Positions 35,431 through 48,098 of a stretch of 64,000 nt of DNA are shown in pieces. Numbering within the stretch: the first letter of the stretch is position 1; each line of letters begins with the position of its first letter. The notes under the pieces were generated by a model that did not search any database, was not told the DNA's origin, and was given only the letters and a program-made list of their open reading frames with translations. The stretch is from Solen grandis. Its lineage: Eukaryota; Mollusca; Bivalvia; Adapedonta; Solenidae. Position numbers and translations under genes: made by a program. The stretch is from contig CM037781.1 of NCBI GenBank assembly GCA_021229015.1, positions 41,097,417 to 41,161,416 of the forward strand, read 5' to 3'.

Positions 35431-36924
35431 CTACAAAACTGGGTTTTCAATGTGAAGCAACTTTTACACGGACAATCGGTAATTGGTCATTTAAGAAAAA
35501 AAAGACTGACTTTGGTCATTTAAAGAAGAAATACTCTTAGCAATATGTTTATGTTGCACTTTTCAGGAGAAAATGACTCAGAATAAGAAATATACCTGTT
35601 TAGTACAAATGCGATGTCTATTATTCTTCATTTATGTAAAAAATGTACAAACAAATATGAATGATATATTCAGCTGTGATGCAAGTTTGTAAAAAGAGCA
35701 TGACAAGATGAGAAAACTAATTTAAACACCTTCTACATTATTTAGACACTATTATTTTCAGCAGGAGTAATAATGTAATATATCACACTTGAATAAGGCT
35801 TTTGACCTTATAGCGGCTGATGTAGTATTACAGATTATAGCATTCATAAAATCGTATATATTTGTATTTGCGCCGCATCAGTATCATTTATAAACAGAAA
35901 ACTTCTGTTGTCAACATGGCGTAGTTCTCTTTCTCTGTGAGTGATTGACCAAATATGAGCTGCCTTACCGAACATTCAATTTACAAGGTGTATACGGTGC
36001 AGTTGCTTTATTTTCTTTTATTTCAAACACTGCTTCGTTTTTGTTTAAAAGAAGCAAACACTGTGATATGTATTAAGTATAATTTTTATTTGCTTACAAT
36101 TTTATATAATAGTCTGTGTATATTAGAACTTGATAAACAGAGTAGGGTGAGCGTATTTGCGGAAGTCAGCGTCCTTAGTACACGAAACGATTAGTTTCAC
36201 AAAGTGTCACTCTAAAAGAGGCTCGGCTTCATTTATTGTCTGTCTCTCCGTTCAAATGCATATACATATATCTGGTATTCTGTTGTCGGTTACAGTTTCA
36301 TAAAATATTAAACTGTGATTTAATTCATATGCGTAATACTGCTGCATGGCAAAACTGTATCTGCATAATAAAACTGTTTCCCAGTGTGACAGGATATACA
36401 ATTTTCGTTCACCAGTAATGCTGCATTAAAATAATAAATACGCATGGTTCTACGACAGATCCACGAACTTTGCATAACACTAAACGATATATCATGGATT
36501 GAAGCGAATAATTGCACGTAACGCAGGCAAGTTTCAATAATGTAAACGTCTCTGAGTTTCCATAGAAAAGTTGCAAAGCTGTATTTTGATAACTTTGATA
36601 ACAATGCAGGAGTTCATCAAAAGGAAATTTGAAACAATCAATAAAGCGTGTTCAGTGAGAATAATATCTAAAGGAATAATGTTAATGATTAGACTTATGC
36701 CGGTCTGTTTTGAACGTATTCTAATGGTAACAAAAGTAAAATGCAACATCGCAAGGGCATATTAATACAAATATGTTCAAAGAGTCTCTAATTCAATTAT
36801 TCGTTGCTATTGTCTGTGTGATTGATTTCAACTTCTACGTTTCGGATTGTATTGAAAGTTTAATGAGTTTGACTGGCACGACACTTTGTTTCTTCTAAAC
36901 AGATCCAGAGGACAAGGTCTACTT
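35431..36924. other. Intergenic sequence, nothing recognised
   Basis: Short open frames with no splice signals or homology. Confidence 0.5.
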
Positions 36925-38470
36925 CCTGTTATACTGTGGTCGATATAGCGTTATGTACAGAATGTCTTATACTAAAATATGATCGATATAGCGCTATGTA
37001 CAGAATGTTTTATTCTGTGGCCGGTATACTGCTAAGTACAGAGTGTATTATATTGTGGTCGGTATAGTGAATGTATAGAATGTATTATATTGTGGTCGGT
37101 ATATCGCTATGCACAGAATGTATAATACTGTGGTCGGTATACCGCTTTGTATAGAATGTATTATACTGTGGTCGGTATACTGCTTTGTATAGAATGTATA
37201 ATACTGTGGTCGGTATATCGCTATGCACAGAATGTATTATACTGTGGTCGGTATACTGCTTTGTATAGAATGTATTATACTGTGGTCGGTATACTGCTTT
37301 GTATGGAATGTATTATACTGTGGTCGGTATATCGCTATGCACAGAATGTATTATACTGTGGTCGGTATACTGCTTTGTATAGAATGTATTATACTGTGGT
37401 CGGTATACCGCTTTGTATAGAATGTATTATACTGTGGTCGGTATACCGCTTTGTATAGAATGTATTATACTGTGGTCGGTATACCGCTTTGTATAGAATG
37501 TATTATACTGTGGTCGGTATACTGCTTTGTATAGAATGTATTATACTGTGGTCGGTATACCGCTTTGTATAGAATGTATTATACTGTGGTCGGTGTACCG
37601 CTTTGTATAGAATGTATAATACTGTGGTCGGTATATCGCTATGCACAGAATGTATTATACTGTGATCGGTATACCGCTTTGTATAGAATGTTTAATACTG
37701 TGGTTGGTATAGTGAATGTATAGAATGTATAATACTGTGGTCGGTATATCGCTATGCACAGAATGTATTATACTGTGGTCGGTATACTGCTTTGTATAGA
37801 ATGTATAATACTGTGGTCGGTATATCGCTATGCACAGAATGTATTATACTGTGGTCGGTATACTGCTTTGTATAGAATGTATAATACTGTGGTCGGTATA
37901 CTGCTTTGTATAGAATGTATAATACTGTGGTCGGTATATCGCTATGCACAGAATGTATTATACTGTGGTCGGTATACTGCTTTGTATAGAATGTATTATA
38001 CTGTGGTCGGTTTAGTGAATGTATAGAATGTATAATACTGTGGTCGTTATATCGCTATGCACAGAATGTATTATACTGTGGTCGGTATACTGCTTTGCAT
38101 AGAATGTATAATACTGTGGTCGGTATACTGCATTGTATAGAATTTATTATACTGTGGTCGGTATACCGCTTTGTATAGAATGTATTATACTGTGGTCGGT
38201 ATACTGCTTTGTATAGAATGTATAATACTGTGGTCGGTATACTGCTTTGTATAGAATGTATAATACTGTGGTCGGTATACCGCTTTGTATAGAATGTATA
38301 ATACTGTGGTCGGTATAGCGCTATGCACAGAATTTATTATACTGTGGTCGGTATACCGCTTTGAATAGAATGTATAATACTGTGGTCGGTATAGCGTTAT
38401 GCACAGAATTTATTATACTGTGGACGGTATACCGCTACGTATAAAATATCTTTTACTGAGGTCGATATAT
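36925..38470. repeat. 38-bp satellite array
   Basis: About 40 tandem units of 'actgtggtcggtatactgct' plus 'ttgtatagaatgtattat'. Three main monomer types occur: gctatgcacagaatg, gctttgtatagaatg and a shorter gtgaatgtatagaatg. They recur in blocks (for example around 37200-37340, 37620-37820 and 37920-38090), so larger multi-unit segments have been copied. The edges are degenerate. Long frames here are a by-product of the unit lacking stops in some frames. Confidence 0.96.
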
Positions 38471-40554
38471 GTAAATTATTTGTTTTCAGATTAAAAAAAA
38501 ATTAACAAGTGAATATTGAAATTTGATATTTTTCGATGGGTAATAAAACTTATGCATTTATAAGGGAACTATTGATAAGAATTAATGCTGATCAGCTAGA
38601 AAATTTCTAATCATTTTGGCACAACAAACAACAAGAAGCATTAACATCAAAATGCATTTATATAGGAAACCAACGTCTGGAGTTATAAGCAATAAAGCAA
38701 CTTCAAGCAAATACCTCAATCAGAAAAAAAAGTGAAAAGTGGAAATATCTTTACCTCATTATTATGTACAAGTCATGCAACAGTAAGTGTAAGTTTGGAA
38801 ACTATCGTTTCGCATCATTCTGCTATTTTTTATTTCATGTTTTTATATTGATTTTCCGATTTTTTTTGTGTTGTTTGACCGTATCTATACAAATGACCAT
38901 ATATTTCATGAAATTGCAACCATATATTGTTCATGTATATTGTCTTGCAAATTATTTGCAATAATCAGAACATGTTTTTATTAGATATGCGTTTTGTCCT
39001 GCGTAGAAGCAAAAGCCTAGCTGAACAGGGATTCGCGTATTTTCTCATATTGAACATAACTTTGTCATAATTTTAAAAACTAAGTATGGTTGGAAAGCAT
39101 TTAAGGCATGAAAAGAAAAGACATTTTACACATTTAATGTATCCACTTATTTTGAAAACATTTCAAGATACTAAAGCTTAAGCCTCAAGAAAACGGCAAA
39201 ATAAAAAACAAAACAACAACAAAAATAATAATAGAAAAACAACGAATGAAATGAATTCTTTTCGTGTTCTCCGTATAACTTTTTAATGTCTGATCACATT
39301 TTTATAATGTACATACTATTAATACGGCCAGGATACGGGCTACAGATTGTGTTCATACTCTTATTTGCAAAAATCAATATTTTTCGAAATATAGCCAATT
39401 GAATACAAAAGGGGTAACAACATTTTTCCCCGCCAGCTCTGTACTGTTTAGACCCTGATCAGCACAAACTGTATATTTTCTGACAGATCACCCACAACAT
39501 TAAATTTATACCCATAAACTCGATAATTTTTTTTCGTTTTCGGGATAAACCCAATATTTGGAATATGACATTGACCGTTGAAAATTTTCAAAAATTGAAC
39601 CTGTCAGTCTCTGTGAAACAATAAACATTTAAACGAAAAACATGAACAAAAAATAAAATCAGGAGCTTAAAAAAAACAAAACAAAAACAACAAAAAACTA
39701 AAAGCATATTTTCGGAAATTTGAATATTCCGATACTTTGGTTAAGTTTGACCGTTTACAGGGGACAAACCGTACATGGCCCGAAGTTCTCACACTACATG
39801 TATATGTTTTGTCAACAATTGTGTTTCAAATCATATGCAGCATACAAATACTTCTATCTTATCTCAAACAAAAATGGATATGTTTTTCATAGACCTACTC
39901 TTACCTTTTGCGGGGTTCATACATTCAATCTATCGCATCGCAAAAGCGTTCCCATACCTGAACGTTTGTCACATCATATTTTAATGGGGAGTCAACAAGA
40001 AATATAATTCAAAATCGCATTTAAAGCAGTCTTTAAGATATTGAGTTATTACGTTTTTATGCAAAGTGCCACCTTACAGCAAAAACATTTACTTATTTAA
40101 TAATATTATTATCTTAGTATCATCTTCAGAATTATGTTAATATCGGTCGCAAATTTCATGACTGTTGCTTCATTCTAAATTGCCAATCTCGTGCTGACCA
40201 GAAGTGGCTAGAAAGAAAATGTAATTGCATGTCTCTATTATATATTTACCTTTAAAACCTTTATGTGTATTTAAAGACATCTGATTAAAATGGATCGAAA
40301 TTCAAATTGACCATACGATATTGAAATGTTTGAATACCAGAAAATATAAGTGCAGATGCAAATGAAACTACATGCAACTCCTATGAACATTTTAGGAACG
40401 TCTGTTTAGAATTGACAACTGAAAATTTGGTATCGAACGTCAACTCTAGTGTCAAATTCAAGTCATATCAATATAAAAATCATTGTATTTACATAGGACA
40501 ATGTTTTGGAATCCCGTTAGGACCATAGCCTTTGAATGTGTTCTGAAATATTCT
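38471..40554. other. Intergenic sequence, nothing recognised
   Basis: A plus-strand frame at 39720-40007 (95 codons) has no domain, and overlapping frames are equally open. I do not call it a gene. Confidence 0.5.
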
Positions 40555-41345
40555 ACAGTACGATGATGAAAACGTAATATCACGACAGTATGAAAACGCG
40601 ATAGTACGATAATGGTAACGCGACAGTATGACAATGAAAATACAAACAATCGTAATTCTATGATGATATAGCGATACAGTATCGTACTGTCTCGTTTTAA
40701 GCAGAGTAATATCGTACGTTCGCGTTATCATTATTGTACCTACGTATTTTTCATTATTGTACTATACCGTTATCATCTTCACACCTTCACTATCCCGCCA
40801 CCGTGTTATTATTCTTGCACTTCACTTTCGCCTTCTGGGGCCGTATTTTATGTGACAAAAAAGTGTCGGATTAAGAGTCTGATTCTGAAGGTAAGTTTAC
40901 ATAAAATAGAATAACTTTTTAATATATGTATGTAAACAGAATTTCAATAAAACAAATAACTCCTTGTAGGCATAACCTTTTCAAAGTAAGTCCTTTTGTA
41001 CTGCTGTACTTGAAGATGTGCACATATATAGTGGAAGGAGATGGAGGGATAACGATAATACAAAGCATGATTGCGAAAACGCGAAGATGCAATAATGATA
41101 ATGCGACATGACAATAATAAAAAACAATAATGATACCGCGGCAGTGCAACAGTTTGATATTACGATGGTGAAAACGCAACAGCACTATGGTGAAACACGA
41201 TACTATGTCACATTATGATAATCGCATATCGTATGGCCGCATTTTCATTATCGTTCTGTCGCGTGATCAGTATCATGCTATCGCGTTTTCGTTATCGTAT
41301 TGATTTTGCGTATTCATCATCTTAATATCGAATATCGCGTTTCAT
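40555..41345. repeat. Degenerate CG-rich short repeats in two mirror-image blocks
   Basis: Words such as 'cgatagtacgataatggtaa' and 'cgcgacagtatgacaatgaa' recur at 40555-40670. Their reverse complements ('tatcgtactgtctcgt', 'gttcgcgttatcattattgt') follow at 40678-40790. The same switch happens again at about 41070-41205 versus 41215-41345. This is an old simple repeat with inverted organisation; the class is unknown. Confidence 0.65.
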
Positions 41346-41754
41346 ATTAACACATTCAATGGCGATAACCCTAATGGGTGTCTTTACGACGATACAACTA
41401 GAGCTATCACTTAGGGTGATAAATACCCCCACACTGCTTCTTTTCACAAATTTGATCTCCACGAAGTGACAGAATTTGATACAGATAATGAGAACTATGA
41501 CAATAGCAGGAGATCTAACAGAAACTTTGCAAAGCAGCCTAACATGTGCCCACACTCCATTCCCTCGTGGTGCATTCTGTTACCAATGATAACATTGTGG
41601 AAAATGATGCTATTGCTTTGAGAAATGGCAAATTGGAGAAAATTCTCCAAATGGTAAAAAGATATTGAAAAACAACTCATTTAACAATATTAAAAGTATA
41701 ATTATTTACATCTGTGTTTAGCATAAGCGCAGACAAATAAGATCAAGAAAATTG
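41346..41754. other. Spacer between two repeat blocks, nothing recognised
   Basis: No supportable feature. Confidence 0.45.
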
Positions 41755-42425
41755 TATTTATTGAAATCTTTCCTGTAGTAATTGAGAAACAGCGCAGACA
41801 AAGAATACTCTGATAAACAAATCAACAAAGGGCCAAAACTCAGAAAAAAAGTCGTTCAACAGTAATATGAGTACAACATACACATCTGTGCTGCTAGCGA
41901 AACATTCTATGAAGTTTGATTGAAATCCATCCTGTAGCAACCGAGAAATAGCGTGGACAAAGAAAGCTCAAGAAAAACATCAAAGGGCCAGAGATTTTTT
42001 CAACCGCAACAACAGTAAAACATGTAAATCTGTTCTTTCTAGTGAAACTTCCTTTGTAGATTGATGGAAATCAATCCTGTAGTTGTTAAGAAATAGTGCA
42101 GACAAAGAAAACTCAAGAAAATTCATGACGGGGCCATAACTCAAAGAAAAATAATTCAAAACTTACAACTGTACAACACGCACATCTGTGCTTGCTAGTG
42201 AAACTTCCTTTAAAGATTGAAATCAATCCAAAAGTTATTGAGAAATAGTGCGGACAGAGAAAGCCCCAGAAAATCATCAATGGGCCATAACTCTTAAGAA
42301 AATTCATTCAACCATAACAACTGTACAATTTGCACATCTGTGCTTGCTAGTGAAACTTTCTATATAGTTTGAATGTTATCCACCCAGTAGTTATTGAGAA
42401 ATAGCGCTGATAAAAAAAGCTACCA
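41755..42425. repeat. Tandem repeat, ~150-bp unit
   Basis: Four to five diverged units. Landmarks 'gagaaatagcgcagacaaag', 'gggccataactc' and 'cacatctgtgcttgctagtg' recur every 145-160 bp. No coding frame persists across units. Confidence 0.85.
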
Positions 42426-42608
42426 ACCGACTGACACATTGACTCCTATATACCCCCTAACCTAAAACTTAAAAAAAACAACAACTCTACATGAAAAAAT
42501 GCACATGAAATATGGAATATATGTAAATGGCATAGGTCTGTGTTATGCTCTTTGAAATTTAATACATATATAACTGGAATTCAATTGTTCCTATTTGAAG
42601 AGGAATTT

Positions 42609-42641
<33 letters not shown>

Positions 42642-43044
42642 GATTTTGGACAGGTATTAAAACAAATCATATTATTCCATTTGATCTGCAAACTGAATTT
42701 CAAAGAGATACAATGTCCTGGGATTAAATTTGTTGGTACTTGGTTAACTGTTCCTTTTAACTAAAGCACTAAATACAAGAATAACAATTAAGTAGCGACA
42801 CTGGGTAATGGACAACTATCAAATTTACTGGTTTTGAATAACCTGAGTATAAACATAGTTAGTACAAAAGTTATACCCCTATCTTATGTCAAGATATCTG
42901 TTCTCAGAGTCGACAAAATATAATTAGTACCTTTGTTATTCCCCATATTGCACACATTTTTCGAAAATTTCGGAAAGCGATTTCTAAGTCATTTTTTCAC
43001 TAAATAACTTCGTTTTTGTATTAAACTGTATCTATACAAATGAA
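42426..43044. other. Spacer with (AC)n microsatellite and a lone transposon end
   Basis: An (AC)15 run lies at 42610-42639. At 42788 the sequence TTAAGTAGCGACACTGGGTA is a diverged match to the terminus of the element at 43716. I find no partner end for it. Confidence 0.6.
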
Positions 43045-43201
43045 CTAGTGATCCGTGTCTCAAATTTCTTTTAAAAGTTTCTGTTCAAAAGTTATTTAAC
43101 TTAATTTTTTATTTTCGCTTCGAAACACGCCGCTCGTCAATTAATTAGCCATTGTAACAAAACTAAAACAATTATCGAAAAACTGAGACACGGATCACTA
43201 G
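43045..43201. mobile_element. Small inverted-repeat element (possible TA-type MITE)
   Basis: A perfect 18-bp inverted repeat, CTAGTGATCCGTGTCTCA at 43045-43062 and its complement at 43184-43201, encloses 121 bp. If the TA at each edge is the target duplication, this fits a Tc1/mariner-type MITE. With no second copy in the window the call is tentative. Confidence 0.45.
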
Positions 43202-43715
43202 ACGGATCAAAGACCTTCCGACAGACGAAAACCGCTTTGAAATCGGACAACAATCAACTTTGTAATCACTGTCCAAACACCCCCACTACAAGCTAATTCC
43301 AGTGTGTGGAAAATTAGCTTGAAAGATAAAACGATCAAAATGTGCTAATTAAATGGGATTATCGCATAACTGTTCAGCCTTAATTAAATTCTTTTTGCTC
43401 AGTAGTTTAGCTGTTTGATACAACGTCCATTATTCACACTTTCCGAACATATAAGTGACTAAACTTTTGGTTAACATCCCATAAAGTCATCTAGTGTCAT
43501 AGTGCACACGGCATATAACACATAAAAAGTCACGTGACTATCTTCAAGCGTCGAGATAAGGGGCCCCACACAGGGAAATAATGGATACCGAAGCCGCACT
43601 AAGCCGAGCAGTCGTATGATTGAAATGTGTTTTTTTGCATTTATTAATTACATATACCGTATTTTATTATTTGATATTATGCTTGTTTCAATATGATACA
43701 TAATTAGGGTTTTGG

Positions 43716-45002
43716 TTAAGGTAGCGACATTGGGTAATAACGGTAAAATGCATCAAAATGTCTATGAAAATAAAATTAAAGGACACATTTTGTTTCTTCA
43801 GTCTGTATCTTCATTCTGGTACAGATCTCCAAAATTTATAGAAATAATCGATTATAATAAAATAACCATTATTTATTCTCCATGCACAGACGTCGTATAT
43901 AGCGCACGTCATAAAATCGACGTCACGCCTGTCTTTGGATAATAAGCAAATTTTCTCTTTTGTCGTTTTATTGATTCTTAACTGAAATCTTCACGACAAA
44001 AAAGTATGGGTTTTATCGGACTTTTGATTGGTTTGCTTATTTATCAACACTGTCTCATCATTTCTTACATATAAACGGTTTCTTATCCTGCTAACACGCA
44101 ATATACGAACCCCAATATACCAAAACTGTAAACTTCTATAACAATAGATTGATTTCTTAAAATTAGTAATTATAATGTTGTTTTTGTTAATTGTATGTGT
44201 AAATATAATTGCAAATAAAAGCTTATGAAAATAAAGCCATTGCGAGGGAATACTTTTAACTGAAAATAACCTTATTGAAACGTATTGGCATATATAAAGT
44301 TTTGTTTACCACTTTTGCAACAATACAATACAAAAACTTTGTGTTTAAAAATATTGTCTATATAGATTATGACTTGATTTGTCTGGGTCGGGTTAATCAG
44401 TGTCCCCTGAAAACTGGTTTCATGTGTGTACTGCACGTGTGCCGTTTGGTCATATATCACACAGTTTACTGGACTCGGGGCCCGAGCTGTCACCTAGTAT
44501 ATTACGTAATAGACTTCCTGTCCCCAGTGTAACTGGCTACATGTTGACAACTAACGGGCCTCTAATTTGTTACTATTTGGGTCTCTAAGAGACCGCGTGG
44601 AAACAATTGTACTGATAAAGTGTAATGAAAAAAAAAATGAAGTTCATTTCGATATTCAAATAAAAGGACAAATACTTTAAGATGTTGAGTATATTAAATA
44701 CTATTGAAAAGATTTCTTTTATTTCCCATATTTACTTCAGGTGATAATAAACATTAACCTGCTTCTATAGTAACTGATAGCTTATTTGACAAACGACAAA
44801 CTAATATCTTCCTAGCGTATAAACTGATTTCCCTACACGGCGCCTCTGAAAGCCCCGCCTACTCGACGTCACGTGATCGAAATAGCGGACTGCTTTTTCG
44901 GCTATATGGGATCTGGTTATTCAGGGCCATAAATCGTATTTTATTCCGTTAAAAACCCATATTGATGCATTTTACCGTTATTACCCAATGTCGCTACCTT
45001 AA
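43716..45002. mobile_element. TTAA-flanked element with perfect 41-bp terminal inverted repeats
   Basis: Positions 43716-43756 and 44962-45002 are exact reverse complements over 41 bp, starting TTAAGGTAGCGACATTGGGT. Each end includes TTAA, the usual piggyBac-type target. The 1.29-kb length holds no transposase frame; the interior shows only scattered short frames. Perfect ends imply recent mobility or conversion. A diverged single end at 42788 shows the family has other copies. Confidence 0.85.
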
Positions 45003-45726
45003 GTATTAGGTACCTAACTTTTAAGGGGTAAACTTGCAAACCATCCATCATAGTCTATAAAGTGATAGTGGGGATTTTATAGTAAATGCAAACATTTATA
45101 GGAGCCTATTACTCCATGTCAATGGATGCTTGCATCTGAACTGAAGTCTTTTTAAGCATTTGACGGATCATGATTATGATATAATGATAGATGGATTACC
45201 TTAATCGATGGTTATTCACGTTGTTATAATATTTCTTTTAATTATCCTACAAATGCAATCATCACTAAATTGTTTCTAAGTAGGAAGATGAAAACTCTGC
45301 AATGACAAAAATTTCTTCCTAGCAAGAATTGTTTGTTTAATTAAAAGACCTATCAATAGTATTACAGTAATTTTAGGGATTATATATACATGAGTCAGAT
45401 ATTGTGCTGTCTCATGTAACATCACACCAACAGACATGTGACATGACCGGTTTACCATAACTTATCATATTATCCTGAGTCTCAGACAAGGATGCTACAC
45501 CAGTTCCATTTTAAAGGACTTTGATATGCCATGGCCATGATATGAACCTACGGAAAAATACTCTAGGTACAAGACTGACGGGAGATGTTTGTAGGATTAA
45601 AGTCAGCAAGAATCATATATTCCAACAGTTGTTTATTTAGGCCCTTATTACGAGTAAGATATTAAGCCTTCAGCAGATGCCTTCATATAGTTATCCCAAA
45701 TAGCCAATATTGGTAATATAATGTGT
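45003..45726. other. Intergenic sequence, nothing recognised
   Basis: No supportable feature. Confidence 0.5.
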
Positions 45727-45990
45727 AAGCAGTATGGTAGCTCAGTTGGTTGAGCTCCAAACTTGTAAGCGCTGTGTCTCGGGTTCAAATCCTGATCTAT
45801 CTGCACATTTTCTACACATGGTTATGTAATGTCAAAGTCGTTACCCTTGTCGCTTTGGGATTTGTGTAAACATTCCAAGAACTAAATATGTATGGTACTG
45901 GTTCTAGTCCTTTGGTAAATGTAGGGCCGTTACAGCACAGTTCTCCAGTGTATATCACACTTGGGTAAATCATTTTTCATGAACAAATTT
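45727..45990 (+). mobile_element. tRNA-Thr-like SINE
   Basis: The head has ggtagctcagttggttgagc (A box and D arm), cttgtaag (anticodon loop resembling tRNA-Thr TGT) and tcgggttcaaatcctga (B box, T arm). The acceptor strands do not pair well (agtatgg against tctatct) and the anticodon stem is broken, so this is not a working tRNA gene. A body of about 180 bp follows. Confidence 0.7.
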
Positions 45991-46559
45991 TAAATATCCA
46001 TGGGTGTATAATATTAAACTGCCGAAAAGTATTTCTTTTTTTATCATTCATTTAATATTTCCACTTTAATTACATATACATTTCAATATATCTTGAAGAT
46101 GTTACAATACATACATATAAAAGGTTTAGTATAATGCAATTTCATCGAAAATTAGGAATATATTATAAAAGAGAAAACAGAATGATAATAGAGAAAATAG
46201 GAAAGGTTGAAAATAATAGAACAAGGGCAATGTTGACATGACTATCCCCCTCCGAATATTTGCTTACTAGAAGTTGTGTTAGAGAGTGGAATAATTAAAT
46301 TTTAAAAGATATTTTTGGTGGTGAAGACTGATGTTTGAAGTGATTATAGATATGAAACTCATGTGCAGACCAATTAATTTCCCTATTTTGAGGTCTACAG
46401 GTACAACGTTAAGGTTACTGTGACAAAAATTAAGCCGGAATAATAACTAAGGGCAATAACTCAATAAGTATGAAAGGTAAAGTTACCATTATTATGCACT
46501 GCACTCCTCCTTAATGAGATCTATCCTCCTATGAAGTATCACCGGGTCGACACTTTGTT
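45991..46559. other. Intergenic sequence, nothing recognised
   Basis: AT-rich spacer up to the 5' edge of the LINE. Confidence 0.45.
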
Positions 46560-46565
46560 TGTTAT

Positions 46566-47049
46566 GTAGCTGAACTTGAGAAACAACGTGATGAACTGAG
46601 GGATGACTTGACCTACATGAAATCCCAGTCAATGAGGAACAACCTAGTGTTCACCAACATCCCTGAGGACAATTCCAATGGTAATGAAACGCCGGATGTG
46701 ACGGAGAAAAAAAATGAGACAACATCTTCACACCGCACTTAAGTTATCCAAGGAGACAGTGGATTCTATTCGGTTCGAGAGGATACATAGAACCCCTGGC
46801 CAACCAATTCATGGAAAGATAAGAAACATTGTGGCTAAGTTTACATTTTTCCAAGACCGGGAGTCAGTTAGGAAGGAATGGAAAAACCTAAAGCGTACGA
46901 GCTTCTACATGTTCGAGCAATTTCCCAAGGAAGTGTCAGACAAGCGACGAAAGCTGATGAAAAAGATGAAGGAAGCCAGGGATCAGAATAAACGCGCATG
47001 GATTGTGTATGACACACTATATGTGGATGGCAAACCTGTGAGGGAGTAG
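46566..47049 (+). pseudogene. LINE ORF1 fragment (RNA-binding protein type)
   Basis: 46572-46700 encodes the end of a coiled coil and a KSQSMRNNLVFTNIPED motif. After a frameshift at an A run near 46709, a second frame (46714-47049) continues with ERIHRTPGQPIHGKIRNIVA and FEQFPKEVSDKRRKLMKKMK, ending at a TAG. This is the usual pattern of L1/Tx1-type ORF1 proteins, which bind the element's RNA. Confidence 0.8.
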
Positions 47050-47069
47050 GAACACGCCTAGGGTGAACT

Positions 47070-48098
47070 GTCCATTCTTTCTTGGAATGTGCATGGACTT
47101 TCTAAGGAGAAACAAGAGTCACAAGAACTGGTAAATATTGTCTCTAGCGCTGATATTTGTTTTTTATACGAATCATGGACTAATACGTCAAGTAATATAT
47201 CACTAAATGGTTATATTTCACACAATTTTATAGACAATTTCAGCATCGTAATGCTCGAAGGAGTAGTGGGGGAATAATTTTGTTATATAAAGATTATTTA
47301 AAAGACGGAATTGAATAATTAAAAACACCATAATACTTTATCTGGTTAAAATTAGATCATACTTTTTTCATACAGAGGAGGATATTTTTGGAAGAAGATT
47401 CTCCAACATATAATGTTGTAAATGTTGATTTACTTGACATGCTTGAGAGTGATATATGCTTGTATGACACGTTAGGTTGTGTAGTTTTATGTGGCGATTT
47501 AAATAGCAGAGTTGGTCAAAAGAATGAGTTCATTATTCACGATGATTTTAATTTCTTGTTTAATGACCCGCATTACGAAGCCGATCGTACACCTGTACGG
47601 GCTTCTGTTGATAACGTAAACAATAATCACGGTGTAAAGTTACTTGACCTGTGCAGGTCTACACCACTTCGCATTGTCAACGGTCGAGTAGGCAATACAA
47701 ATCACTACACATTTCTTTCACATAATGGCTGCTCAGTCATTGACTACTTGCTGATGCACGAGCGTCACTTTTCACTAACCAATGATTTTACTATACTGCC
47801 ATTCAATGAATGGAGTGACCACGCCCCCTTGCAATTTACATTATTGTGTAACACACCTACACCTGAGGACCAGGTGTATAGTGAGATTAAATTTAAATGG
47901 TGTAATGATTATAGAGAGAGGTTCCGATCAGCCATAATTGGTCGCTTACCTTGTTTTAATAATATTGTAAATAACATTGACTGTAAGAGTCGGCAGTCTT
48001 TAAACGATGTTGTAAATGAGTTTTCAGAAAATATTAGATCAGTGGCAGACCCCTTATTCGCAAGAAAAAAACACACACATAAACAAACCCAATTTTAA
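47070..48098 (+). pseudogene. LINE ORF2 endonuclease domain, broken
   Basis: The start LSWNVHGLSKEKQ gives the first conserved Asn, and FLYESWTN gives the catalytic Glu. A frame break lies between 47277 and 47388. The domain resumes with VVLCGDLNSRVGQ (GDxN), then SVIDYLLM and EWSDHAPLQFTL (SDH). All catalytic motifs are recognisable but not in one frame. Confidence 0.85.

Noticed and set aside
37147..38026. Open frames of up to 103 codons in the satellite
   Set aside because: They consist only of the 38-bp unit read in successive frames; no unique sequence, start context or splice signals.
39720..40007. A 95-codon plus-strand frame
   Set aside because: No recognisable domain, and an overlapping frame is open over most of it, as expected by chance in this composition.
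40860..40905. A donor site (GAAG followed by GTAAGT) suggesting an exon
   Set aside because: No acceptor or consistent open frame upstream; the preceding sequence is degenerate repeat.
45733..45806. A tRNA gene (Thr-like)
   Set aside because: The A and B boxes are good, but the acceptor stem and anticodon stem do not pair. A body follows as in SINEs.
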